Source: Sphingomonas sp. JC676 (GTDB lineage Bacteria; Pseudomonadota; Alphaproteobacteria; Sphingomonadales; Sphingomonadaceae). From it: a stretch of DNA of 64,000 bases. The notes under the pieces are model-generated. The model ran no database searches, was not told the origin of the DNA, and saw nothing but the letters and a program-made list of their open reading frames with translations. Positions 32,643-39,804 of this stretch are shown here, one piece after another. The position numbers and the translations under genes are program-made. The first letter of the stretch is position 1; the number at the start of each line of letters is the position of its first letter. The stretch is from contig NZ_JACTGR010000001.1 of assembly GCF_014489075.1 (NCBI RefSeq), positions 310,001-374,000 on the forward strand, in the 5' to 3' direction.

Positions 32643-34040
32643 ATGCGTATCTTCCTAAGCACCGCCTCCGCGCTGGCGCTCGCCGCCTGTGCCACGGGGC
32701 CGGACTATGTATCGCCGCCGCACCCGCAAACGGCATCGGGATCGTTCATCTCGACCAGCGCGGCGGTGACGCCCGAGCCGATCAAGGGCGATTGGTGGCG
32801 ACTCTACAACGATCCCGTGCTCGACAAGCTCGTCACCGATGCGCTGGCCGCCAACACCGATGTTCGAGCGGCGGTGGCGCGGATCGCCAAGGCGCGGGCC
32901 AGCCTGCGCGGCGCACGCGCCGACCGGCTGCCCCAGGCGGACCTGGGCGCGAGCGCCAATTACGGCCGGCTGCCGGCGAGCCAGCGTGCTCCCGGCGCCG
33001 ACCGTGAGGACTGGCAGGTCGATGCCGGGCTCAACGTCAGCTACGAAGTCGACCTGTTCGGCCGGGTGAGCCGCGGCGTCGAGGCGGCGCGGGGCGATCT
33101 GGGCGCGGCGGAGGCGGATGCCGACGCAGTGCGCGTGATCGTCGCGGCGGATACGGCACAGGCTTATGCCGATGCCGTATCGGCGGCCGAGCGGCTTGGC
33201 GTCGCGCAGCGCATCGTCGCCTTGCTCGACAAGTCGATCGACCTGACCGAGCGGCGGCGCACCGTGGGCCTCGCCACGCGGCTCGACACCGCGCGGATCG
33301 GCGCGCTGCGCAATCAGCGCCAGGCCGAGGTGCCCGCGCTTGCCGCCGAGCGCGACGCGGCGCTGTTCCGGATCGCGACGCTGACCGGGCGCACGCCGGC
33401 GGATCTCCCCGCCGAGGTGCGCGAGCGCACGACGACGCTGCGGCTCGATCAGCCGATTCCGGTGGGCGATGGCGCGGCCTTGCTCGCGCGGCGGCCCGAC
33501 GTGCGCGCGGCCGAGCGCAGGCTTGGGGCCGCGACGGCGCGGATCGGCGTGGCGACCGCCGATCTCTATCCGCGGATCACGTTGGGCGGATCGGGCGGCT
33601 CCACCGGCACCGGTTTCGGCGACATTTTCGGCGCGGGACCGCTGCGCTGGCTGCTCGGCGGACTGATCAGCTGGAACATCAACCCCGAGCCGGCGCGGGC
33701 GCGGATCGCGGCGGCCGAGGCCGGCAGCCAGGAAGCGCTGGCGACGTTCGACGGGACGGTATTGCGCGCGCTGCAGGAGACCGAGACGGCGCTTTCGGCC
33801 TATGCCCATGCGCTCGATCGGCGCACGGCGCTGCAGGCGGCGCTCAACGAGGCCCAGGCGGCGGTGAACATTGCCCGTGCCCGCCAGCGCGAGGGGGACA
33901 TCGATTCCCTGGCGCTGCTCGACGCCGAGCGCACCTTTGCCGATGCGCAAGCCGATCTGGCGACCGCCGATGCCCAGATCTCCGACGTCCAGGTCGATCT
34001 GTTCCGCGCTCTGGGCGGGGGATGGCAGCCGACGGCGTGA
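32643..34040 (+). CDS. NodT family outer-membrane efflux channel lipoprotein
   Basis: The 465-residue protein is the TolC-like exit duct. A lipoprotein signal (RIFLSTASALALAAC, Cys16) precedes GPDYVSPPHPQT, the usual start of NodT/OprM mature proteins. GDWWRLYNDPVLDKLV and the duplicated helical repeats (LNVSYEVDLFGRVSRGVEA and, in the second half, GGLISWNINPEPARARIAAA) are typical of the family. It lies 12 bases after the pump gene and ends the operon; a bidirectional terminator follows. Confidence 0.94.
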   Translation: MRIFLSTASALALAACATGPDYVSPPHPQTASGSFISTSAAVTPEPIKGDWWRLYNDPVLDKLVTDALAANTDVRAAVARIAKARASLRGARADRLPQADLGASANYGRLPASQRAPGADREDWQVDAGLNVSYEVDLFGRVSRGVEAARGDLGAAEADADAVRVIVAADTAQAYADAVSAAERLGVAQRIVALLDKSIDLTERRRTVGLATRLDTARIGALRNQRQAEVPALAAERDAALFRIATLTGRTPADLPAEVRERTTTLRLDQPIPVGDGAALLARRPDVRAAERRLGAATARIGVATADLYPRITLGGSGGSTGTGFGDIFGAGPLRWLLGGLISWNINPEPARARIAAAEAGSQEALATFDGTVLRALQETETALSAYAHALDRRTALQAALNEAQAAVNIARARQREGDIDSLALLDAERTFADAQADLATADAQISDVQVDLFRALGGGWQPTA

Positions 34041-34115
34041 GCCCGGCATCCGCGAGTCTTGGACAAGTCATGCCCGAGTCGCGCAACTGAAACTGCCAGC
34101 GAACCTGCAAAAGCG

Positions 34116-34153
34116 AATGGGGCGGGCCTCTTGCGAAGCCCGCCCCATTTGTT
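34116..34153. terminator. bidirectional terminator between efflux operon and SWIB gene
   Basis: AATGGGGCGGGC pairs with GCCCGCCCCATT (12 bp perfect), followed by TGTTTG on the plus side, while the minus side reads CGCTTTTG. It can end both converging units. Confidence 0.75.
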
Positions 34154-34189
34154 TGCAGCTACTAGGCCGGCAGGTGCCGGCCCAGGTGC

Positions 34190-34447
34190 TTAGCTCATGT
34201 GCTTCGAGAGAAGCTTGTTCATCTCGAACATGGTGCACTTATCGACGCCGAAGATCGGCTTAAGCGTGGCGTCCGCAATAATTTCCCGCTTGTTTGCAGG
34301 GTTCTGGAGGTTGTTCTTCTTGATGTATTCCCACATCTTGCTGACAACCTCGCTCCGCGGAAGCGCGGCGGAGCCGGTGATCTTCGCCAATTCAGGCGAA
34401 GGAGTGACCGGCTTGGCGATGCCGCCGCGTGCTTTCGTCTCGGCCAT
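34190..34447 (-). CDS. SWIB/MDM2 domain protein
   Basis: An 85-residue protein that is almost entirely a SWIB domain: ITGSAALPRSEVVSKMWEYIKKNNLQ, NKREIIADATLKPIFGVDKCTMFEMNKLLSKHM. SWIB domains belong to eukaryotic chromatin-remodelling complexes, and stand-alone forms occur in chlamydiae and several proteobacteria, where a DNA or topoisomerase link has been suggested. ATG 34447 follows GGAGAACAGAAT. It is a single gene. The 34448-34773 stretch upstream contains a short GCCC/GGGC hairpin but no gene I can support. Confidence 0.88.
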   Translation of the reverse strand: MAETKARGGIAKPVTPSPELAKITGSAALPRSEVVSKMWEYIKKNNLQNPANKREIIADATLKPIFGVDKCTMFEMNKLLSKHMS

Positions 34448-34773
34448 ATTCTGTTCTCCTGTTCGTGCCCTTTTTCGGGCTATTCCTTCGTCAGCGCCTC
34501 GGGATTTTGAGAGGCTCTCCCCCCGTTGTCGCTCTCGACGATGTACTGTGGTTCGTGCCCGGATGCACGCACCTGATGCCCTTTGATCTTGGTATCGTGC
34601 GTCTGTCTAGAGACGACGTGACCGGGAACGACGGTTCCGTACGATTTTCAGTTAACATGATTGTCACTTTTGAGGGCCTTCGCCATGGTCCTTCAGCGCC
34701 GCGCCGGCAAAATGGTTGCGTATCCGGCGGGCCGCGCCATGCTGTCGTCGCAGTTGGGACACGGGAGAGCGCG

Positions 34774-34992
34774 ATGCGGGTGCTGGTGCTGGCGGGACTG
34801 GTGGTGCTGAGCGGCTGCGGAGGTGGCGGGACGACCGGCACCAATTATTCCGATCCGCCCCCGATGGCCGAGATCGTCGCGACGCCGAGCCCCAAGGCTT
34901 CTGCCAGCGAGGAGGTCACGGCCGCCAATGTCGTCGAGGACGATGCGGCGGTTCCGAATATCGATACCGCGGTAGCCGAAAACGCCAACTAG
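34774..34992 (+). CDS. small lipoprotein with low-complexity tail
   Basis: A 72-residue product starting RVLVLAGLVVLSGC, with a clear lipobox LSGC (Cys15), followed by GGGGTTGTNYSDPPP and an acidic Ala/Val/Glu-rich tail. It has no recognisable domain. ATG 34774 follows ACGGGAGAGCGCG. It lies upstream of the leuA leader, about 100 bases away, and I see no functional link to leucine synthesis. The product may be a minor envelope component; the small size leaves some doubt that it is expressed. Confidence 0.6.
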   Translation: MRVLVLAGLVVLSGCGGGGTTGTNYSDPPPMAEIVATPSPKASASEEVTAANVVEDDAAVPNIDTAVAENAN

Positions 34993-35096
34993 CGGCCGAG
35001 CCGCGCCATTTTCGTCTATAGGATGGGAATGGCGACGCGTTTTCCGAGATCGGTCTTTGGTGGACAAATCCGCGGCGTTCGGCCAAGATTGCCGGC

Positions 35097-35141
35097 GTGA
35101 CGATCGCCGCCAGCCTTATCCTGCGACTTATCCGCCCTTAG
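35097..35141 (+). CDS. leuA leader peptide (14 residues, Leu/Ile-rich)
   Basis: The short frame GTG ACG ATC GCC GCC AGC CTT ATC CTG CGA CTT ATC CGC CCT TAG encodes VTIAASLILRLIRP, with three Leu and three Ile codons in 14. It lies about 105 bases before leuA and its stop codon is inside a terminator-like hairpin. This is the arrangement of amino-acid attenuators. The ribosome site is weak. Expression of the peptide is inferred, not seen. Confidence 0.6.
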   Translation: MTIAASLILRLIRP

Positions 35142-35180
35142 GGGCAGGTGTCGCTGCGCGCGCGTCCCCCTAAGGGCTTT
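35134..35180 (+). promoter_or_regulatory. attenuator hairpin upstream of leuA
   Basis: GCCCTTAGGGG (35134-35144) pairs perfectly with CCCCTAAGGGC (35167-35177), followed by TTT. The 5' arm overlaps the last codons and the stop of the leader peptide, so a ribosome stalled on the Leu/Ile codons would cover that arm and stop the hairpin forming. That would let transcription continue into leuA when leucine is scarce. Confidence 0.6.
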
Positions 35181-35245
35181 ACGGACCTTCTTTGCTCCAC
35201 CGGGCTTGGCTATGCGCCGCCCGCGAACCCTTGAGAGATACGCTG

Positions 35246-36904
35246 ATGTTGCGCGATCCGAGTGTAAAATACCGTCCCTTTCCCCAGGTCGATCTGCCCG
35301 ACCGGCAATGGCCGAGCCGAACGATCACCAAGCCGCCGCGCTGGCTGTCGACCGACATGCGCGACGGCAACCAGGCGCTGATCGATCCGATGGACAGCGA
35401 GAAGAAGCAGCGCTTCTTCGATCTGCTGGTGAAGGTGGGTGTCAAGGAGATCGAGGTCGGTTTCCCGAGCGCGGGCGCGACAGAGTTCGACTTCATCTCG
35501 GGCCTGGTGCGCGGGGGGAAGGTCCCCGACGACGTGATCGTTCAGGTGCTCACCCAGTCACGCCGGGATCTGATCGAGACGAGCTTCCAGTCGCTGAAGG
35601 GCGCGAGGCAGGCGATCGTTCACCTCTACAACGCGGTCTCGCCCGCATGGCGGCGGATCGTGTTCGGGATGAGTCGCGACGAGATCCGCGAGATCGCGGT
35701 GGCCGGCGCCAAGGTGCTGCGCGACGAGGCGGCGAAGCAGCCTGATACCGACTGGCATTTCGAATATTCGCCGGAGACCTTCTCGACCGCCGAGCTCGAT
35801 TTCTCGGTCGAGGTCTGCGAGGCGGTGATGGAGATATTGCGCCCGACGCCGGAGCGTCCGCTGATCCTCAACCTGCCGGCGACCGTCGAGGCGGCGACGC
35901 CGAACATCTATGCCGATCAGATCGAATGGTTCGGGCGGAACATCCGCAACCGGGATTGCGTGGTGATCAGCCTGCACACACACAACGACCGCGGCACCGG
36001 CGTCGCCGCGTCCGAGCTGGGGCTGCTTGCCGGCGCGGATCGGGTCGAGGGCTGCCTGTTCGGCAATGGCGAGCGCACGGGCAACGTCGATCTCGTGACA
36101 CTCGCGCTCAACATGTACACGCAAGGTGTTGATCCGGGATTGAATTTTTCCGACATCGACCAGGTCATCCAGACCGTCGAATATTGTAACCAGCTGCCGG
36201 TCCATCCGCGCCATCCCTATGCGGGCGAGCTGGTGTTCACGGCCTTTTCGGGCAGCCATCAGGACGCGATCAAGAAGGGCTTCGCGGCGCAGGAAGCGCG
36301 CAACGACCAGCTCTGGGACGTGCCCTATCTGCCGATCGATCCCAAGGATCTGGGCCGTGATTACGAAGCGGTGATCCGCGTCAACTCGCAGTCGGGCAAG
36401 GGCGGGATCGCCTGGGTGCTCGAGCAGGACCGGGGCCTCAAGCTTCCCAAGCGGATGCAGGCGGACTTCAGCCGGCACGTCCAGGCGCTCGCCGACGAGA
36501 CCAGCCGCGAGCTCAACGCCGCCGATATCGGCGCGCTGTTCGACCGGACGTACCTGCCCGGCAGCGATGCCCGGATCGCATTGGTCGATTATGAAGAGAG
36601 CGGCGCCGCTGGGAGCCGCGTCTTCGTCGGCCGCATCGCGGTGGACGGCGAGACGCGGTCGATCTCCGGGCGCGGCAACGGCCTGATCTCGGGCGTGATC
36701 GACGCGCTTTCCGGCACGACCGGGCCGACGCTCGACGTGGTCGATTACAGCGAGCACGCGATCGGGCATGGCGCCGATGCGCAGGCGGCGGCCTATGTCG
36801 AGTGCCGGACGAACGACGGGCGCACGGTGTTCGGCGTGGGCATCGATGCGGACATCGCGACCGCTTCGGTGCGGGCGGTGCTCAGTGCAGCGAATCGGGC
36901 CTGA
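35246..36904 (+). CDS. leuA: 2-isopropylmalate synthase
   Basis: LeuA condenses acetyl-CoA with 2-oxoisovalerate, the first step of leucine synthesis. The 552-residue protein is the long type found in actinobacteria, yeast and some alphaproteobacteria: [22 protein letters not shown] at the start, [16 protein letters not shown] (metal and substrate binding), [11 protein letters not shown] (HxH), and [18 protein letters not shown]-terminal regulatory domain for leucine feedback follows from about residue 425. I choose ATG 35246, where the family sequence starts; an ATG at 35192 is in frame but falls in the leader. It is likely attenuated by the upstream leader element. Confidence 0.95.
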   Translation: MLRDPSVKYRPFPQVDLPDRQWPSRTITKPPRWLSTDMRDGNQALIDPMDSEKKQRFFDLLVKVGVKEIEVGFPSAGATEFDFISGLVRGGKVPDDVIVQVLTQSRRDLIETSFQSLKGARQAIVHLYNAVSPAWRRIVFGMSRDEIREIAVAGAKVLRDEAAKQPDTDWHFEYSPETFSTAELDFSVEVCEAVMEILRPTPERPLILNLPATVEAATPNIYADQIEWFGRNIRNRDCVVISLHTHNDRGTGVAASELGLLAGADRVEGCLFGNGERTGNVDLVTLALNMYTQGVDPGLNFSDIDQVIQTVEYCNQLPVHPRHPYAGELVFTAFSGSHQDAIKKGFAAQEARNDQLWDVPYLPIDPKDLGRDYEAVIRVNSQSGKGGIAWVLEQDRGLKLPKRMQADFSRHVQALADETSRELNAADIGALFDRTYLPGSDARIALVDYEESGAAGSRVFVGRIAVDGETRSISGRGNGLISGVIDALSGTTGPTLDVVDYSEHAIGHGADAQAAAYVECRTNDGRTVFGVGIDADIATASVRAVLSAANRA

Positions 36905-36977
36905 TTATCGATTATCGATAAATTTATTTGACGTTTATCGATATATGACATATCGAAAGTCGTGATCAATCACGACT
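36905..36977 (+). promoter_or_regulatory. promoter with TATCGATA boxes and a 9-bp palindrome
   Basis: Several ATCGAT-centred boxes lie in 50 bases: TTATCGATTA (36905-36914), the perfect palindrome TTATCGATAA (36912-36921), TTATCGATAT (36935-36944) and a TATCGA half (36951-36956). A TTGACG -35 (36928-36933) with 17-base spacing puts the -10 at TATCGA. Next comes a perfect inverted repeat, AGTCGTGAT-CA-ATCACGACT (36958-36977), immediately before the ribosome site. It controls the DUF2975-HTH pair. Confidence 0.55.
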
Positions 36978-36989
36978 CAAGGACATGTC

Positions 36990-37499
36990 ATGCCTCGATC
37001 TGCCCCTCCCATGCTTGCCGTTTCGCACGGCCTTTTGCGCGCTCTCATCGCACTAAACCTGCTGGCCGGTGTCTTCATTCTGGGGCTGCTGGTCACCAGT
37101 TTCGTCGCCGAGCCCTTCTTCGTGCAGGGGCTCGGCATGCAGCGCGCCGACGGCGGTCCCGCGCCGATCCTCGGCGGACGGCTGATCATGGCGATCGGGC
37201 TCGCCTCGGTCCCGCTCGCGCACATCCTGCTGACCCGGCTGCTGGGGATCGTCGGCACGGTGGGTTCGGGCGACCCCTTCGTCTCGCGCAATGCGGAGCG
37301 CCTGAGGGCGTGCGCCTGGACGGTGCTCGGACTTGAGGGGATGCACCTGTTGGTCGGCGCGGTTTCCGCCGCCAGCCCGATCGACATCGGCTGGAGCTTC
37401 TCGCCGATCGGGCTGCTCGCGGTGCTGCTGCTCTTCGTCCTCGCCCAGGTCTTCGCCGAGGGCGCGCGGATGCGCGATGACCTCGAAGGGACGGTGTGA
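36990..37499 (+). CDS. DUF2975 family membrane protein
   Basis: The 169-residue protein has four hydrophobic segments (LLRALIALNLLAGVFILGLLV; GGRLIMAIGLASVPLAHILL; CAWTVLGLEGMHLLVGAV; SPIGLLAVLLLFVLAQVFAEG), ending with VFAEGARMRDDLEGTV, the conserved end of DUF2975. These proteins are commonly paired with a small YozG-like regulator, as here. The function of the pair is not known. ATG 36990 follows AAGGACATGTC. The stop overlaps the regulator start as GTGA. Confidence 0.85.
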   Translation: MPRSAPPMLAVSHGLLRALIALNLLAGVFILGLLVTSFVAEPFFVQGLGMQRADGGPAPILGGRLIMAIGLASVPLAHILLTRLLGIVGTVGSGDPFVSRNAERLRACAWTVLGLEGMHLLVGAVSAASPIDIGWSFSPIGLLAVLLLFVLAQVFAEGARMRDDLEGTV

Positions 37500-37717
37500 C
37501 CGTGGCGATCATCGTCAACCTCGACGCCGTGCTTCACGACCGACGCATGACGCTCACCGAACTGGCCGACCGGATCGGGATCGCGCTCGCCAATCTTTCG
37601 ATCCTCAAGACGGGCAAGGCGCGCGCAATCCGCTTCTCAACGCTTGAGGCGATCTGCGAGGCGCTCGAATGCCAGCCGGGCGACCTGCTCGAATTCTCCC
37701 CGGAGGGAGAGCCGTAA
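37496..37717 (+). CDS. small Cro/CI (YozG-like) HTH regulator
   Basis: A 73-residue helix-turn-helix protein: IIVNLDAVLHDRRMTLTELADRIGI, ALANLSILKTGKARAIRF, STLEAICEALECQPGDLLEF. This matches the minimal Xre-type domain of YozG-like regulators, where LTELADRIGI-ALANLSILK is the HTH. It starts at GTG 37496 within a GTGA overlap with the DUF2975 gene; GTG 37502 is an alternative. It probably binds the TATCGATA boxes in front of its own operon, giving autoregulation (inference). Confidence 0.88.
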   Translation: MTVAIIVNLDAVLHDRRMTLTELADRIGIALANLSILKTGKARAIRFSTLEAICEALECQPGDLLEFSPEGEP

Positions 37718-37845
37718 AGACCGAAGTGCCGCTGTGGCGCTGTACCTGCTGCGCGATATATCTGGTGATGGTGGCGGGCTGGGGGTGCCGTGGCGCTATG
37801 TCGTTGCGAACTATTTGATCGCGCCGGGCGATCGATGGCGTTGAT

Positions 37846-38199
37846 CTAGGCGCGCGCTCGGACGATTTCGCAGCCGACTCGGGCATCGGGATAGATGTCG
37901 AGCTTCATCGAGCGAACACGGACCTTCCGGACGCCGATATTGGCGAGCGCGAGTGCGGCGACGGCGTCGCAGAGCGTTTCCTGAAGCTCGAAATGACGTG
38001 ATTCCACAAGCTTGCGGATATTCTCTCGCAGAAAATCATAATCTACCACTTCGCCGATCCGATCCTCGGGCACGCGGTCGTAGGCGCAGTCCATCGCGAC
38101 ATCGAGGCGGACGCGTTGTGGGGCGGCGCGCTCGGATGCGTGGATGCCGAGGCCCATCGTCACCTCCAGCCCTTCGAGCAGGATCGTATATTCAATCAT
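37846..38199 (-). CDS. folB: dihydroneopterin aldolase family protein
   Basis: FolB cleaves or epimerises dihydroneopterin in folate or pterin synthesis. The 117-residue protein shows LLEGLEVTMGLGIHASERAAPQ split as family motifs (G-IHASER), VVDYDFLRENIRKLVES, FELQETLCDAVAALALA with the active-site Glu, and VRVRSMKLDI. ATG 38199 overlaps the end of the upstream SDR gene by 8 bases; a GTG at 38211 is possible. It is the last gene of a folE-SDR-folB unit. Confidence 0.85.
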   Translation of the reverse strand: MIEYTILLEGLEVTMGLGIHASERAAPQRVRLDVAMDCAYDRVPEDRIGEVVDYDFLRENIRKLVESRHFELQETLCDAVAALALANIGVRKVRVRSMKLDIYPDARVGCEIVRARA

Positions 38200-38956
38200 G
38201 GGGACGCCCACGCCCTTCGAACATCACGTCGCCGTCGCGCGGCAGGAAGCGCTGGCCGCAGTCGACGAAGATGTTCTGGCCGGTGATGCTGCGGCTGGTC
38301 AGCAGATGCTCTACCGTCGCGGCGATGTCGTCGAGCGCGACCGGGTGCTGGAGCAGGTTCCGGCGCGCATGCTCGGCGAATTCCTGCTCGCTCTGGTCGA
38401 GGCTGGGGAGGGTGAGGCCGGGGGAGACCGCGTTGACGCGGATCTTCGGGGCCAGTGCGCGCGCCATCATCTCGGTCGCGGCGGCGAGCGCGGCCTTGCT
38501 GCAGGTATAGGTGAAGAAATCGGGGTTCAGATTAGCGAGCTTCTGGTCGAGCAGGTTGACCACGGCGCCGTCCTCGAGATCGTCCTGCGCTGCCATCGCG
38601 GAGGCCAGTGCTACCGGCGCGCCCAGGTTCACGCGCATATGCTGGTCGAGCAGCGCGAAATCGGTGAGCGGCAGCGCGTCGAAGGCGAATTGCGAGGCGT
38701 TGTTGACCAGTCCGGTCACCGGCCCGCCAAGCCCCTCGCGTGCCGCATCGATCAGCGCGGGCGCCGTCGCCGGATCGGCAAGCTCGCCGCAAACGACACA
38801 GGCGCGGCCACCCGCCGCGGCGATCGTCTGCCGCAGGGCTTCCGCGTCCTCGGGGGCATGGTGGTGATGGATCGCCACGCCATGGCCGCGCAAGGCCAGG
38901 CGGCGCGCGATGCCCGCGCCGATCCGCCGTGCTCCGCCGGTCACCAGGACGCGCAT
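38192..38956 (-). CDS. short-chain dehydrogenase, FolM/pteridine reductase-like
   Basis: The 254-residue NAD(P)-dependent reductase has the Rossmann motif VTGGARRIGAGIARRLA (residues 5-21), VNNASQF, the catalytic Tyr-Lys in YTCSKAAL, and NAVSPGLT. The GGARRIG and HHHHAPED (position after beta-2) features resemble FolM/PTR1 pteridine reductases. Its place between folE and folB supports a role in making tetrahydropterin or dihydrofolate. ATG 38956 is coupled to the folE stop as TGATG, and its end overlaps folB. The exact pterin substrate is inferred. Confidence 0.82.
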   Translation of the reverse strand: MRVLVTGGARRIGAGIARRLALRGHGVAIHHHHAPEDAEALRQTIAAAGGRACVVCGELADPATAPALIDAAREGLGGPVTGLVNNASQFAFDALPLTDFALLDQHMRVNLGAPVALASAMAAQDDLEDGAVVNLLDQKLANLNPDFFTYTCSKAALAAATEMMARALAPKIRVNAVSPGLTLPSLDQSEQEFAEHARRNLLQHPVALDDIAATVEHLLTSRSITGQNIFVDCGQRFLPRDGDVMFEGRGRPHD

Positions 38957-39576
38957 CAATAGCCCATCAGTTTGAGCACTTCCTGCCGGCTGCGCTCGTC
39001 GTCGCGGAACACGCCCATCATGCGGCTGGTGACCATGCCGACACCTGGCGTGCGCACGCCGCGCGCGGTCATGCAGGCATGAGTCGCGTCGATCACCACT
39101 GCGACGCCCTGCGGCTTGAGCTGTTCCCAGATGCAGTCGGCGATCTGCGCGGTGAGGCGTTCCTGAACCTGGAGGCGGCGCGCGAAGCCGTGGAGGACGC
39201 GCGCGAGCTTCGAGATGCCAACGACGCGGTCCTTGGGCAGATAGGCGATCGAGGCCTTGCCGGTGATCGGCGCCATGTGATGCTCGCAATGCGACTGGAA
39301 CGGGATGCCGTTCAACAGGACGATATCATCATAGCCCCCGACTTCCTCGAACACCCGGCTGAGATGATGAGCGGGATTCTCGCCATAGCCGCTGCAATAT
39401 TCCTTCCAGGCGCGGGCGACGCGCTGCGGGGTGTCGAGGAGCCCCTCGCGATCGGGGTCGTCGCCGGCCCAGCGGATCAGCGTGCGGACCGCCTCGGCGA
39501 CGTCTTCGGGCACGGGAATCTTGGGCAGCGGCGCAACGATATCGCCGTCCTCAGGGTCGCCGTGAAATCCGCTCAT
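38956..39576 (-). CDS. folE: GTP cyclohydrolase I
   Basis: FolE turns GTP into dihydroneopterin triphosphate, the entry to folate and pterin synthesis. The 206-residue protein has the zinc ligands in FQSHCEHHMAPITG and THACMTARGV, the signature GISKLARVLHGFARRLQVQERLT, and a C-terminal GVFRDDERSRQEVLKL. It is the first gene of the pterin operon (leftward); ATG 39576 follows GGAAGGACGAGCGG. About 230 bases separate it from the divergent TonB receptor gene, and I see no riboswitch there. Confidence 0.96.
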   Translation of the reverse strand: MSGFHGDPEDGDIVAPLPKIPVPEDVAEAVRTLIRWAGDDPDREGLLDTPQRVARAWKEYCSGYGENPAHHLSRVFEEVGGYDDIVLLNGIPFQSHCEHHMAPITGKASIAYLPKDRVVGISKLARVLHGFARRLQVQERLTAQIADCIWEQLKPQGVAVVIDATHACMTARGVRTPGVGMVTSRMMGVFRDDERSRQEVLKLMGY

Positions 39577-39804
39577 CCGCTCGTCCTTCCTCGCCTTTCA
39601 AGCATTTACGCTACGGCATCCGCACTTTGCCGGCACAAGGGGGAAAGGGCGACTGCGCGGACCTGAAAAAATCGGCCCAAAACCGCGGAGTTCCGCCCTT
39701 CATTCCCGTTGACGGCTCGAAAAATGCAGCGTTAGTTGCGTCCGTTATAAAAGCAACGCCGCGATCGGCATAAGATCGGCGCGGCGCCAGGAGAGGGGAA
39801 TCCT

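Noticed and set aside
35027..35099. Alternative leader frame starting ATGGGAATGGCG before leuA
   Set aside because: It encodes few Leu or Ile residues and ends before the hairpin, so it does not fit attenuation as well as the GTG frame at 35097.
37718..37845. Possible small gene between the HTH regulator and folB
   Set aside because: Short frames there have no ribosome site or conserved pattern.
39577..39804. Cobalamin or other riboswitch before the TonB receptor
   Set aside because: No conserved B12-box or comparable motif is visible; a TTGACG hexamer at 39709 has no good -10 at the right distance.
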